DNA of 64,000 nucleotides from Micromonospora ureilytica. GTDB taxonomy: Bacteria > Actinomycetota > Actinomycetes > Mycobacteriales > Micromonosporaceae. The notes beneath the pieces were generated by a model. It did not search any database. It saw only the letters and a program-made list of their open reading frames with translations, and was not told the origin of the DNA. Made by a program: the position numbers and the translations under genes. This document shows, piece after piece, positions 44,068-53,190 of the stretch. The first letter of the stretch is position 1, and each line of letters opens with the position of its first letter. The DNA is taken from the NCBI RefSeq assembly GCF_015751765.1, contig NZ_JADOTX010000001.1, forward strand, positions 620,001 through 684,000. Reading direction: 5' to 3'.

Positions 44068-44880
44068 ATGGCGGGGCGATACGGCGAGGACGTGTTGGCG
44101 GGCGACTGGCGGCGGCGCAAGGTCACCCCCGAGGTGGACGCCGAAGCGGATCTCGTGGTCGAGGACGCCGACTCCGGGTTCTGCGGAGCGGTGGTGGGCT
44201 TCGAGGCCGGCGCTGTGGTGTTGGAGGACCGGCACGGTAAACGGCGCAACTTCCCGCTGCTGCCGGCGGCGTTCCTGCTCGACGGCCTCCCGGTGACGCT
44301 GCGCCGACCGACCCGCGCGTCGGTGCCGGCGGCCCGCCGGCGGACCGCCTCCGGCTCGGTCGCCGTGGACAACGTCCGGGCCCAGGTGGCGAAGGCCAGC
44401 CGAATCTGGGTGGAGGGCATCCACGACGCCGCGCTGGTCGAGCGGATCTGGGGCGACGACCTACGGATCGAGGGCGTGGTGGTCGAGCCGTTGGACGGCA
44501 TCGACGCTCTCGACGCCGAGGTACGCGACTTCGGCCCCGGCCCGACCCGACGACTCGGAGTGCTCGTCGACCACCTGGTGCCGGGCAGCAAGGAGAGCCG
44601 GATCGTCGCCCGCGTGAACTCGCCGCACGTGTTGGTGACCGGGCACCCCTACGTGGACGTGTGGCAGGCGGTCAAGCCGTCGGCGTTGGGCATCGCGGCC
44701 TGGCCGGTGGTGCCGCCGGGGCGGCCGTGGAAGGAGGGGGTCTGCGCGGCCCTCGGGGTGGCCGAGCCGGCCGACATGTGGCGGCACATCCTGTCCCGGG
44801 TGAACAGCTTCGCCGAGGTGGAGACACCGCTGATCAACGCCATGGAACGCCTCATCGACTTCGTCACCGAGCCAGCCTGA
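44068..44880 (+). CDS. DUF3097-family protein
   Basis: The ATG at 44068 gives a 270-residue protein; a GTG nine bases upstream is an alternative. It has the motifs of the DUF3097 family: GRYGEDVLAGDWRRRKVTPE at the start, FCGAVVGFEAGAVVLEDRHG, the TOPRIM-like core RIWVEGIHDAALVERIWG, LGVLVDHLVPGSKESRI and HVLVTGHPYVDVWQAVKP. The acidic residues in WVEG and LVDHL are arranged as in TOPRIM nucleotidyl-transfer/hydrolase folds, so a nucleic-acid-related role is possible. No experimental function is known to me. Confidence 0.85.
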   Translation: MAGRYGEDVLAGDWRRRKVTPEVDAEADLVVEDADSGFCGAVVGFEAGAVVLEDRHGKRRNFPLLPAAFLLDGLPVTLRRPTRASVPAARRRTASGSVAVDNVRAQVAKASRIWVEGIHDAALVERIWGDDLRIEGVVVEPLDGIDALDAEVRDFGPGPTRRLGVLVDHLVPGSKESRIVARVNSPHVLVTGHPYVDVWQAVKPSALGIAAWPVVPPGRPWKEGVCAALGVAEPADMWRHILSRVNSFAEVETPLINAMERLIDFVTEPA

Positions 44881-44913
44881 CCGCCTGGTCCGTCAGATCC
44901 GCCCGGCGGCGGT

Positions 44914-46245
44914 TCAGGGAACCTCGTCCGGGCTGCGGGTGAAGACGAACGTGGCGATGTCGACCGCCACCGCCCGTCCGCTGTCGTCGCGCAGCACCGA
45001 CAGGACCTCACCGTTCTCCGGGCCGGAACGTCCCCGCCAGCGGTCCGTCCCCTCGGCGGCGAACCGGCTGACCCTCTCACCGCGGACATGGGCCACCAGC
45101 TCACCCGCGTCCCAGCGCAAGTCCAGCGGAACGCCCATCCACCACCAGCGACCGATCAGCTCGGCCACCTCGGTAGCCGGCGCGGCGGTGGCCGGCCGCC
45201 ACGGCCGTGGGAGCGCCGGCTCGGCGTCCAGCACTGTGGTCAGCAGCCGGCGGCCGAGCCCGGTGATCGGGAACCCGTACGAGTTGGCGAAGCCGACCAC
45301 TGCGGTACGGGTGGGCCGGTGCACCACGAGAGCGGCCACGTACCCGGGCATCGAGCCGCCGTGCCCGACGTACACGCGCTCGCCGTCCCGGTAGAGCTCC
45401 AGCCCCAGGCCGTGCCCGCCGGTCCAGGATTCGTCGCTGATTACCACGGGGGAGCACATCTCGGTCAGGGTCTCGGCGGCCAGCACCGACGGGTCGGGGT
45501 CGGCCAGGAACGCGGCCCAACGACCCAGGTCCTCGATCGTCGACCAGAGCTGCCCGGCGGGGGCCATGGCGCCGGTTTCGGTACGGGGTTCCTCGCGCAG
45601 GGTCCCGTGCCAGGGGTGGACGACGTAGCCGGGGGCGTACGGCTCGGTGGCCGCGTAGGTGGTGCGGCGCAGACCCAGCGGGGTGAGGATCCGTTCGTCG
45701 AGCAGGTCGGCCCAGGGTGTCCCGGTGAGCCGTTCGAGCAGGCCGCCGAGCAGCCCGTACGCCAGGTTGGAGTAGTGGTACGTGCGGTGCGGCGGGTAAG
45801 CGATCTTGTCGGCGTCGACGGTGGTGAGCAGGGTGGTCAGATCGACGCCCGCCGCCCGTTCCCACCAGTCGCCCTCGGGTTCGCGTTGGATGCCGCTGGC
45901 GTGGCTGAGCAGTTGGCGCACTGTGAGCGCGCCCACTCCGGTGCCCGGCAGGTGCTGCTCCAACTGGTCGTCGAGGGCCAGTCGGCCGGCGTCGCGCAAC
46001 TGCATGATCAGGGTGGCGGTCATCGTCTTGCTGATCGAGCCCAACCGGTACTGCAGGTCGACATCCGGGCGGGGGTGTTCGCCGGCGACGGCCAGGTGCG
46101 CCAGCGTGCCGTCGCGGACCACGCCCAGCACCAGCGACGGGGCGTGACCGTCGGCCTGCGCCTGGGCGACCCGGGTGTCGATCTGTCGGACGGTCTCGGG
46201 TAGCAGGGTCAACGGGATCTCCTCGGGGTCGGGCCGCCGATTCAT
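44914..46245 (-). CDS. Beta-lactamase-family serine hydrolase
   Basis: The 443-residue protein has the class C beta-lactamase/DD-peptidase motifs. SxxK is RLGSISKTM (about residues 67-75), with Ser as the nucleophile; YxN is in TYHYSNLAYGLLGG; and HGGSMPGY takes the place of the KTG box. No export signal is visible, so it is probably cytoplasmic or an esterase-type enzyme, although such families also hydrolyse D-amino acid peptides. A C-terminal domain of about 100 residues resembles those of lipocalin-like esterase tails. It is divergent from the NfeD gene. Confidence 0.85.
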   Translation of the reverse strand: MNRRPDPEEIPLTLLPETVRQIDTRVAQAQADGHAPSLVLGVVRDGTLAHLAVAGEHPRPDVDLQYRLGSISKTMTATLIMQLRDAGRLALDDQLEQHLPGTGVGALTVRQLLSHASGIQREPEGDWWERAAGVDLTTLLTTVDADKIAYPPHRTYHYSNLAYGLLGGLLERLTGTPWADLLDERILTPLGLRRTTYAATEPYAPGYVVHPWHGTLREEPRTETGAMAPAGQLWSTIEDLGRWAAFLADPDPSVLAAETLTEMCSPVVISDESWTGGHGLGLELYRDGERVYVGHGGSMPGYVAALVVHRPTRTAVVGFANSYGFPITGLGRRLLTTVLDAEPALPRPWRPATAAPATEVAELIGRWWWMGVPLDLRWDAGELVAHVRGERVSRFAAEGTDRWRGRSGPENGEVLSVLRDDSGRAVAVDIATFVFTRSPDEVP

Positions 46246-46333
46246 GGTGTTTTGGGGGGTCGGAAGGGGTCTCGCCGAGCTTACTGATCTTCGTGGGGAG
46301 GCCGCGCGTGCATTTGCGTGTCACGATCGGGGT

Positions 46334-46807
46334 GTGGACGCCGTGGTGTGGATCGTTTTGGGTGTGCTGCTGGCCGTCGCGGAGATTTTCACGACGACGC
46401 TATTTCTGATCATGTTCGGTGCCGGGGCGTTCGCCGCCGCCGGTGCGGCCGCCCTGGGCGCGCCGGTCGCCGTGCAGGCGCTGGTCTTCGCTGTGGTGTC
46501 GGCGTTGAGCCTGGTGGTGGTGCGACCGGTCATCCGGCGGCACAGCCGCTCCGCGCTGGAGAGCGGCGAGCAGCCGTTCGGTGTGGAGGCGATCGAGGGC
46601 TCCACGGCGCTGGTGCTGGAACGGGTGGACGCCGAGCACGGTCTCGTCAAGATCGACGGCGAGTTGTGGACCGCCCGCTCCTACGACACGACGCAGGTTT
46701 ACGACCCCGGTCAACGGGTTCGGGTGATAAAGGTCCGGGGCGCGACAGCCCTGGTGTGGCAGGACGATGTTTCTTCCGCCGGCGAGCTGCCGGAATCGAG
46801 AGGGTGA
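46334..46807 (+). CDS. NfeD-like membrane protein
   Basis: The GTG at 46334 gives a 157-residue protein with two to three N-terminal transmembrane helices (residues 1-75) and a C-terminal OB-fold domain (GVEAIEGSTALVLERVDAEH, then GQRVRVIKVRGATALV) typical of NfeDb/YuaF proteins. It works with the SPFH protein encoded next to it in membrane microdomains. Its stop overlaps a GTG of the SPFH gene. The pair corresponds to Rv1487-Rv1488 of M. tuberculosis. Confidence 0.9.
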   Translation: MDAVVWIVLGVLLAVAEIFTTTLFLIMFGAGAFAAAGAAALGAPVAVQALVFAVVSALSLVVVRPVIRRHSRSALESGEQPFGVEAIEGSTALVLERVDAEHGLVKIDGELWTARSYDTTQVYDPGQRVRVIKVRGATALVWQDDVSSAGELPESRG

Positions 46808-46812
46808 ACGGG

Positions 46813-47919
46813 ATGACCTTAATCGGGGTGGTGGTGATCGCGGTGGCGTTGATCGCCGTGATAACGCTGGCCAAGGCGGTGCGGATCGTGCCGCAGCAAC
46901 GCCAGGACGTGGTGGAACGGCTCGGCAAGTACAAGCGCACCCTCAGCCCCGGCCTCAACCTGCTGGTGCCGTTCGTCGACGCGGTCCGTACCAAGGTCGA
47001 CATGCGGGAGCAGGTGGTCAGCTTCCCGCCGCAGCCGGTGATCACCTCGGACAACCTGGTGGTCTCGATCGACACGGTTCTCTACTTCAAGGTGGTCGAC
47101 TCGGTCCGGGCGACCTACGAGATCTCCAGCTTCCTCCAGGCCATCGAGCAGCTGACCGTCACCACGTTGCGTAACGTGATCGGCTCGCTCGATCTGGAGC
47201 GGGCGCTGACCAGCCGCGACGAGATCAACCGGCACCTCTCGGGTGTGCTGGACGAGACCACCGGCCGCTGGGGCATCAAGGTGACGCGGGTCGAGATCAA
47301 GGCGATCGAGCCGCCGGCCAGCATCCGCGACTCGATGGAGAAGCAGATGCGCGCCGAGCGGGACCGTCGCGCGGCGATCCTGACCGCCGAGGGGCACAAG
47401 CAGTCGGTGATCCTCACCGCAGAGGGTGACAAGCAGTCGGCGGTGCTGCGGGCCGACGGTGACCGGCAGGCCCGGATCCTGCAGGCCGAGGGTCAGGCGA
47501 AGGCGATCCGGACGGTCTTCGACGCGATCCACCAGGCCAACCCGAGCCAGAAGGTGCTCGCCTACCAGTACCTGCAGGCTCTGCCGCAGATCGCCCAGGG
47601 CAGCGCCAACAAGGTCTGGATCATCCCGGCGGAGCTGACCAAGGCCCTGGAGGGGATGGGTGGCGCGCTCGGCGGGCTGAGCCAGATGGTGGGGGATCTG
47701 CCCGCGCCGGAGGCGGCCGAACACGCGAGCCAGGTCGAGCGCGAGGCCGCCGAGGCGGCGCAGGCCGCGGCGGACGCCGCCCAGCAGATCCACGACGAGG
47801 TACGCGTCGCCGAGGCGCAGGCCACCGGCGGCAAGGGCCCGAAGGGGCTGCCCGCGCCGGAGCCGGTGTCGCCGACCAGCCTCGTGGAGGACCCGGCCGA
47901 CCAGCGAGAACGCGGCTGA
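46813..47919 (+). CDS. SPFH/Band 7 (stomatin-like) protein
   Basis: The ATG at 46813 or the GTG at 46804 can start translation; GAGAGGG lies before both. The 368-residue protein has one N-terminal membrane helix (about residues 2-22), the SPFH domain (KAVRIVPQQRQDVVERLGKY to about residue 190), a long coiled coil rich in Ala/Glu/Lys/Arg (AAILTAEGHKQSVILTAEGD repeats) and a hydrophilic tail. Such proteins build ring-like assemblies that organise membrane microdomains and regulate proteases. It is coupled to the NfeD partner. Confidence 0.93.
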   Translation: MTLIGVVVIAVALIAVITLAKAVRIVPQQRQDVVERLGKYKRTLSPGLNLLVPFVDAVRTKVDMREQVVSFPPQPVITSDNLVVSIDTVLYFKVVDSVRATYEISSFLQAIEQLTVTTLRNVIGSLDLERALTSRDEINRHLSGVLDETTGRWGIKVTRVEIKAIEPPASIRDSMEKQMRAERDRRAAILTAEGHKQSVILTAEGDKQSAVLRADGDRQARILQAEGQAKAIRTVFDAIHQANPSQKVLAYQYLQALPQIAQGSANKVWIIPAELTKALEGMGGALGGLSQMVGDLPAPEAAEHASQVEREAAEAAQAAADAAQQIHDEVRVAEAQATGGKGPKGLPAPEPVSPTSLVEDPADQRERG

Positions 47920-48052
47920 TCACGCCTTAATACGAGAAAGACTCATGGGGCGCTCCGACGCCTGCCACGATCGGTCCTAGGACGGGTGGTGACCAGGCAA
48001 TCGGGGCGCCCCGGCGCGTCGGTGCACCGCTCGACGACGAGCGAGGTGACGC

Positions 48053-48820
48053 ATGAAGGATCCGGCGAATCGGATGTGGTCCTCGGCCCCGGTGCCCGGC
48101 GCGCACGACCCGGTCGCCCCGCTGGGCTCCCGGCGCAGCGGTGGCGGGTTCGGCGTACTGCCCTTCGTCGGCGAGCCGACCCCGGGCGCTCCCGCCACGA
48201 ACGCCAGTTGGGCCTGGTCGGTGCGTCGGTTCGCGCGGGCGGCGGTCTGGCTGCTGCCCGCGTACGCCATCCTCTACGGCGCGGTGGCGATGGCCAGCGA
48301 CGGAGGGGTGGGCAACGACCCCTATCCGGCCAACGGCCGGGCGGTGTACCTGATCGGTTGGGTGGCAGCGGTCTGGCTCGGCCTGCTCGCGCTGCTGGCC
48401 CTCACCGGGCTGCTGGCCGCGACCCGCAGCCGCCGGGTGGCCGCCGCCGGGCTGCTGGTCAGCATCGCCGGCACCGTGCTCATGCTGCCGTTCGCCGGGC
48501 TTGAGGAGCAGACGCCGGTCTTCGGCGCCACCGCGCGGTCGCTGGTCCTGCTCGGGGCGACGTTCTACAGCGCGGGCTGGTTCCTCACCGGGTGGGCGGT
48601 GGCCCGCTCGGGCACCTTCAGCCTCGGCGACGGCGTCATGCTGATCATCGCCGCGCCGCTGCTCGGCCTCGGTGGTGCCCTGATCGGCTCGTTGCAGACG
48701 TTCGGCGCGATCTTCGTACTGATCGCCGGCATCGGCATCGGCTACCGCTCCGGCCGCCTGATGCCCCGCGAAACCGCGAGAGACGCCGCCAGCGCGAGCC
48801 TCAGTACCCCCAACCCCTGA
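48053..48820 (+). CDS. Hypothetical integral membrane protein
   Basis: The 255-residue protein has a disordered N-terminus of about 60 residues, then five or six transmembrane helices (about 65-85, 105-130, 140-160, 170-190, 205-240). The loop GNDPYPANGRAVYLI between helices 1 and 2 is the only polar feature of note. No enzymatic motif is present and I do not recognise the family. It stands alone, followed by a TGATCA-type hairpin. Confidence 0.7.
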   Translation: MKDPANRMWSSAPVPGAHDPVAPLGSRRSGGGFGVLPFVGEPTPGAPATNASWAWSVRRFARAAVWLLPAYAILYGAVAMASDGGVGNDPYPANGRAVYLIGWVAAVWLGLLALLALTGLLAATRSRRVAAAGLLVSIAGTVLMLPFAGLEEQTPVFGATARSLVLLGATFYSAGWFLTGWAVARSGTFSLGDGVMLIIAAPLLGLGGALIGSLQTFGAIFVLIAGIGIGYRSGRLMPRETARDAASASLSTPNP

Positions 48821-48847
48821 GCCCTCGCGTCCCTCGCCCAGCTCCGA

Positions 48848-48904
48848 TGATCATGAGGTTGACGGGCGATTCCGTGATCAAACCTCCCGCTAACCCCATG
48901 ATCA
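48848..48904. terminator. Hairpin terminator (TGATCA type), imperfect
   Basis: The arms 48848-48866 and 48886-48904 pair at 17 of 19 positions. The left arm begins TGATCATGAGGTT, matching the hairpins at 20623 and 28902. It lies 27 bases beyond the membrane-protein stop and before the penicillin-binding protein. Confidence 0.7.
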
Positions 48905-48970
48905 CCGGGGCGGGGGGAGGGGTGAAGTTGGTGACAATTGCCGGGTGGGGGTGGTCGACTGGCGGCTTTC

Positions 48971-51193
48971 GTGGCAATCCTGGGGAGCATGGCCGCCCCC
49001 CGCTCGCCGCTGTCGCGGCTGCTCACCGTGCTGCTCGCCGGCGTGCTGGCCGGGCTTGTCCTGGCCGTCGCCGCGCTGCCGGGCAACCTGCTGCTCGGGC
49101 TCACCGCCCGCTCCGCGCTCGGGTCGTACGCCGCGTTGCCGGCGTCGCTGAAGACCCCGGCCACGCCGCAGCGTTCGTACCTCTACGCCAACGACGGCAA
49201 GACGCTGATCACCACGTTCTACGACGTGAACCGCACCGACGTCCCGCTGTCGGAGGTCGCCCCGGTGATGCGGCAGGCGATCGTGGCGGCCGAGGACCGG
49301 CGCTTCTACGACCACGGTGGCGCGGACCTGCGCGGCCTGGCCCGGGCGGTGGTGGCCAACGTCAAGGGCGGTGGCACCGAGCAGGGCGGCTCGACGCTGA
49401 CCATGCAGTACGTCCGTAACGTGCTCAAGACCGACCCCACCCGCACCGCCGAGGAGCGGGCCGCGGCGACCGACCCCACCGTCGGTCGCAAGATCCAGGA
49501 GATCCGGTACGCGAGTGCGCTGGACAAGAGCCTCGGCAAGGACGAGATCCTCGACCGGTACCTGAACATCGCCTACTTCGGCTCCGGCGCGTACGGGATC
49601 GCGGCGGCCAGCCAGCGGTACTTCGGCAAGCCCCCGGCCAAGCTGACCCTCGCCGAGTCGGCCCTGCTGGCCGGCCTGGTGCAGTCCCCGGACGCGTACA
49701 GCCCGATCAGCGGTGACAAGGACGAGGCGCTGGTCCGCCGGTCGTACGTGCTGGACTCGATGGTCGCCACCAACGCGATCACCGCCGCGCAGGCCGCCCA
49801 GGCCAAGGCCGAGCCGCTGGCCCTGCACCCCACCGCCCAGCCCAACGGCTGCACCGCCGTCTCCCAGGGCCACGACGACTGGGGTTACTTCTGCGACTAC
49901 CTGCGCCAGTGGTGGCTGACCCAGCCGGCCTTCGGGGCCACCGTCGCCGAGCGCGAGCAGGCGCTTCGCTCCGGGGGCTACACCGTGGTCACCTCGCTGG
50001 ACCCGAAGATCCAGGCCACCGCGCAGCAGCAGGCCACCAAGGTCTACTCCTACGACAACAAGCGCGCCCTGCCGATCGCGGCGGTCCAGCCGGGCACCGG
50101 GCGGGTGTTGGCGATGGCTGTCAACCGGCACTACAGCCTGGCCGACAACCCGGCCGGGCAGGCGAACTACCCGAACACCGTCAACCCGTTGATCTCCGGC
50201 GGGGCCAGCGTCGACGGGTACCAGGCGGGTTCGACGTTCAAGCTGTTCACCATGCTCGCCGCGCTCGAGTCGGGCCGTACCCTCTCCACCGGTTTCGACG
50301 CGCCCGCCAAGCTGCCCACCCGGTACGCCGCCGAGGGGCCGGGCAGCTGTGACGGCCACTGGTGCCCGGCGAACGCCAACCCGGACTGGATGGACGGCTA
50401 CCGGATGATGTGGGACGGCTTCGGCCGTTCGGTGAACACCTACTTCGTCTGGCTGGCCGAGCAGGTCGGCCAGGACAAGGTGGTCCAGATGGCGCAGCGA
50501 CTCGGCATCACGTTCCGCGCCGACTCGGACGCCACCTTTGCCAAGAACAACGCCGCGAACTGGGGTTCGTTCACCCTCGGTGTGGCGGCCACCACCCCGT
50601 TGGACCTGGCCAACGCGTACGCCACGGTGGCCGCCGAGGGCACCTACTGCACGCCGGTGCCGGTGGTCTCGGTGACCGGCGCGGACGGCACGAAGGTGCC
50701 GGTCGGGCAGCCCTCCTGTAAGCGGGTTCTCGACGCCGACGTCGCCCGCGCCGCCACCGACGCGGCGCGCTGCCCGGTGGGCCAGCAGTCGGCGTTCGGG
50801 CAGTGCAACGGCGGCACCGCCACCGGTGTGAACGACATCCTCGACGGCCGACCGGTCGCCGGTAAGACGGGTAGCTCGGAGGAGAACTCCACAGAGACGT
50901 TCGTCGGCTTCACCCCGCAGGTCGCGGTCGCCGGTATCGCCGCCAACCCGGACGACCCGGCCGACTCGGTGGGGTCGGCGGTGCAGACCAAGGTGATCGA
51001 CGCGGTCGCCCGGGTCATCGCCACCGCGGTGAAGGGCCAGCCGGAGAAGGCGTTCGCCGCACCGAGCCACGAGCTGGCCGGCGACCCGCACCGCCCGGTG
51101 GAGCGCCCGACGGTCCCGAACCGTCGACAGGACCCCACCACCGACGACGACCCCCGCTCGGCCCTCCAACGCTGGCTCGACCGCCGAGGCTGA
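48971..51193 (+). CDS. Bifunctional class A penicillin-binding protein
   Basis: The start is uncertain: GTG at 48938 or 48971, or ATG at 48989 (MAAPRSPLSRLL), where a GGGGAG site lies too close. Numbering here is from 48971. One membrane helix (about 15-40) anchors the protein outside the cell. The GT51 glycosyltransferase domain has the catalytic Glu108 in EDRRFYDHGG and GGSTLTMQYVRN. The transpeptidase domain has Ser421 in GSTFKLF, SVN and Lys635 in KTGSSEE. The protein of about 740 residues polymerises and cross-links peptidoglycan. Its cysteines (CDGHWCPANANP) may form disulfides. It is monocistronic. Confidence 0.93.
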   Translation: MAILGSMAAPRSPLSRLLTVLLAGVLAGLVLAVAALPGNLLLGLTARSALGSYAALPASLKTPATPQRSYLYANDGKTLITTFYDVNRTDVPLSEVAPVMRQAIVAAEDRRFYDHGGADLRGLARAVVANVKGGGTEQGGSTLTMQYVRNVLKTDPTRTAEERAAATDPTVGRKIQEIRYASALDKSLGKDEILDRYLNIAYFGSGAYGIAAASQRYFGKPPAKLTLAESALLAGLVQSPDAYSPISGDKDEALVRRSYVLDSMVATNAITAAQAAQAKAEPLALHPTAQPNGCTAVSQGHDDWGYFCDYLRQWWLTQPAFGATVAEREQALRSGGYTVVTSLDPKIQATAQQQATKVYSYDNKRALPIAAVQPGTGRVLAMAVNRHYSLADNPAGQANYPNTVNPLISGGASVDGYQAGSTFKLFTMLAALESGRTLSTGFDAPAKLPTRYAAEGPGSCDGHWCPANANPDWMDGYRMMWDGFGRSVNTYFVWLAEQVGQDKVVQMAQRLGITFRADSDATFAKNNAANWGSFTLGVAATTPLDLANAYATVAAEGTYCTPVPVVSVTGADGTKVPVGQPSCKRVLDADVARAATDAARCPVGQQSAFGQCNGGTATGVNDILDGRPVAGKTGSSEENSTETFVGFTPQVAVAGIAANPDDPADSVGSAVQTKVIDAVARVIATAVKGQPEKAFAAPSHELAGDPHRPVERPTVPNRRQDPTTDDDPRSALQRWLDRRG

Positions 51194-51318
51194 CCATCCA
51201 CCCCCACCCCCGCACGCCGACCCGTCCCGCCCTTTGACAGTGTCCGGGTAATGCCGATGAGCGCCCACCTGATCTTGCTCGGCTCGCACCGACCAGGTGC
51301 GTGCCGGCTGACCGCAGC

Positions 51319-52407
51319 TCATTCATCCGAGAACCTGATCTCGATGTCGAGACCACCGGAGGTCCGGGTCCGGGCGTCGAGGGTCGCCCCGTGCGCCTTG
51401 GCGATCGTGCGGACGATGGCCAGACCGAGTCCGTGCCCGTGTCCGTCTGGGTGCCTGGTCCGGCGGTTGCCGACCTGCCGGAACGGCTGGAACAGCGCGT
51501 CGAGTTCACCGGGCGGCACCACCGGGCCGGAGTTGCTGACCCGGATGGCGCTGCCGGTCGCGGTGGTCATCGTGCTGATCTCGACCCACCCGCCCGGCGC
51601 GTTGTGCCTCACGGCGTTGTCGACCAGGTTGACAATCAGGCGCTCGATCAGGTCGGGGTCGCCGGTTGCCGGTGCCTGTTCGAGGGAGGTGTGTATCCGG
51701 ATGCCCCGCCTTGCGGCGTCCTGATGGCAGGCGGCGGTTACCTCGGCGGCGGTGTCGGCGACGTCGAGTGGGGTGCGCAGTTGGAGGCCCTGTTCGCCGT
51801 GCGCCAGGGTGAGCAGCGCCTCGATGAGGCGTTCCTGTTGGTCGCTGAGCGTGAGGACCTCGTGGCACGCTGACCGTAGCGTCTCGGTGGTGGCGTCGGG
51901 GTCGGCGAGCGCCACCTGGAGCACCGTCCGTTCGGCGGTGAGCGGGGTACGCAGTTCGTGCGAGGCGTTGGCGACGAAGTGCCGCTGCGACTCGAACGCG
52001 GCCTGCAGCCGCTGGAACAGGTCGTCGAGCGTCTCGGCCAGGTCGGTGAATTCGTCGTGGAGTCCGGTTCGGCCGAGCCGGCGGTGCAGGTCGCTGGCGG
52101 AGATCTCCCGGGCGGTGGCGGTGATGGTGCGCAGCGGCCGCAAGAACCGGCCGGCGACGAACCAGCCGAGCAGGAGGGAGACCACCACCATGCCGGCTAT
52201 GGCCCACGCCGATGTGGTGAACTGTCGGTCCAGGCGACCGCCGTCGTTCGTAACGACGGCCGGGTCCGCGATCAGGCCCGCCGGGGTGGCCTGCCTGTTG
52301 CCGAGCAGCGGGATCGCGAGCAGCACGACGCCTGAGATCAGGAAGGGCACGGCGTAGAGCAGCGTGAGCTGAGCATGCAGGCTCCGCCGGGGGATCCGGA
52401 CGCGCAT
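51319..52407 (-). CDS. OmpR-type sensor histidine kinase
   Basis: The ATG at 52407 overlaps the stop of the regulator by one base. The 362-residue protein has two membrane helices (about residues 12-35 and 70-90) around a short extracellular loop, a HAMP domain, the HisKA box with the acceptor histidine in FVANASHELRTPLTAERTV, and an HATPase domain (LIVNLVDNAVRHNAPGG, then GHGHGLGLAIVR). The short sensor loop is typical of BceS-like kinases that monitor the membrane or a neighbouring ABC transporter. The adjacent ABC operon fits that idea. Confidence 0.92.
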   Translation of the reverse strand: MRVRIPRRSLHAQLTLLYAVPFLISGVVLLAIPLLGNRQATPAGLIADPAVVTNDGGRLDRQFTTSAWAIAGMVVVSLLLGWFVAGRFLRPLRTITATAREISASDLHRRLGRTGLHDEFTDLAETLDDLFQRLQAAFESQRHFVANASHELRTPLTAERTVLQVALADPDATTETLRSACHEVLTLSDQQERLIEALLTLAHGEQGLQLRTPLDVADTAAEVTAACHQDAARRGIRIHTSLEQAPATGDPDLIERLIVNLVDNAVRHNAPGGWVEISTMTTATGSAIRVSNSGPVVPPGELDALFQPFRQVGNRRTRHPDGHGHGLGLAIVRTIAKAHGATLDARTRTSGGLDIEIRFSDE

Positions 52408-53069
52408 CACGGTTCGCCGATCCGGTAGCCGCCCTCGCGAACGGTGTGGATGATGGCGGGGTCGCCCAGTTTGGTCCGCAGGCGGCGGATGGTGGTCTTC
52501 ACCGCCGTGGTGAACGGGTCCGCCGCCTCGTCCCAGACCCGTTCGAGTAGATCCTCCGCCGATACGAGCCGGCCGTCTGCGGCGAGCAGGCATTCCAGGA
52601 CGGCGAATTCCTTCGGGCTCAGCTCCAGCCGGCGTCCTTCGCGGGTCGCGACCCGCCGGCCCGGGTCGAGCGTGAGTTCCCGGTACTCCAGGATGGGCGG
52701 CATGGCCGGACCCGCCCGCCGGCCGAGCGCCCGCACCCGCGCGACCAGCTCCGCGAAGTCGAACGGTTTGGCGAGGTAGTCGTCGGCGCCGAGGTCCAGG
52801 CCGTCGACCCGCTGTTTCACCGTCGAGGCGGCAGTAAGCATCAGTACCCGGGTCGCCGAGTGCTTTTCCACGATCCGGCGGCACACCTCGTCGCCCGGCA
52901 CGCCCGGTAGGTCGCGGTCGAGCACCACCACGTCGTAGCGGGTCACGGCCAGGTGATCGAGGGCCGCGTTGCCGTCGAGGACCACGTCTACCGCCATGCC
53001 CTCACGACGCAACCCGACACCCACCGTACGGGCCAGCACCTCGAAATCCTCGACCACCAGTACGCGCAT
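52407..53069 (-). CDS. OmpR-family response regulator
   Basis: The ATG at 53069 follows GGTGGGGA. The 220-residue protein has a receiver domain (VVEDFE, phospho-acceptor Asp51 in DVVVLDRDLPG, Lys in YLAKPFDFAEL) and a C-terminal winged helix (ELSPKEFAVLECLLAADGRLVSAEDLLERVWDE is the recognition region start). It is co-transcribed with the histidine kinase and divergent from the ABC exporter operon. Its likely binding site is the direct repeat in the gap between them. Confidence 0.93.
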   Translation of the reverse strand: MRVLVVEDFEVLARTVGVGLRREGMAVDVVLDGNAALDHLAVTRYDVVVLDRDLPGVPGDEVCRRIVEKHSATRVLMLTAASTVKQRVDGLDLGADDYLAKPFDFAELVARVRALGRRAGPAMPPILEYRELTLDPGRRVATREGRRLELSPKEFAVLECLLAADGRLVSAEDLLERVWDEAADPFTTAVKTTIRRLRTKLGDPAIIHTVREGGYRIGEP

Positions 53070-53093
53070 GATCCCCACCCTGCCACTGCGTGG

Positions 53094-53132
53094 GTGTCAG
53101 AACGGTGTCACCCGGCGGCACCGTGATGACAC
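53094..53132 (+). promoter_or_regulatory. Candidate response-regulator operator
   Basis: GTGTCA occurs at 53094-53099 and again at 53105-53110, exactly 11 bp apart (one helical turn), which is the layout of OmpR-family binding sites. A complementary TGACAC follows at 53127-53132. The site lies in the 121-base divergent gap between the regulator gene and the ABC operon, so it could control both. Confidence 0.5.
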
Positions 53133-53190
53133 CGGCGTCTGCGTAGAACTGAAACCTGCACACCGCGTGAGCAGGACGGAAGGGTTACGG

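Noticed and set aside
44914..46245. Serine hydrolase at 44914 as a resistance beta-lactamase
   Set aside because: It has no export signal, and the SxxK/YxN/HGG set fits the broad esterase/peptidase family. Antibiotic hydrolysis is not supported.
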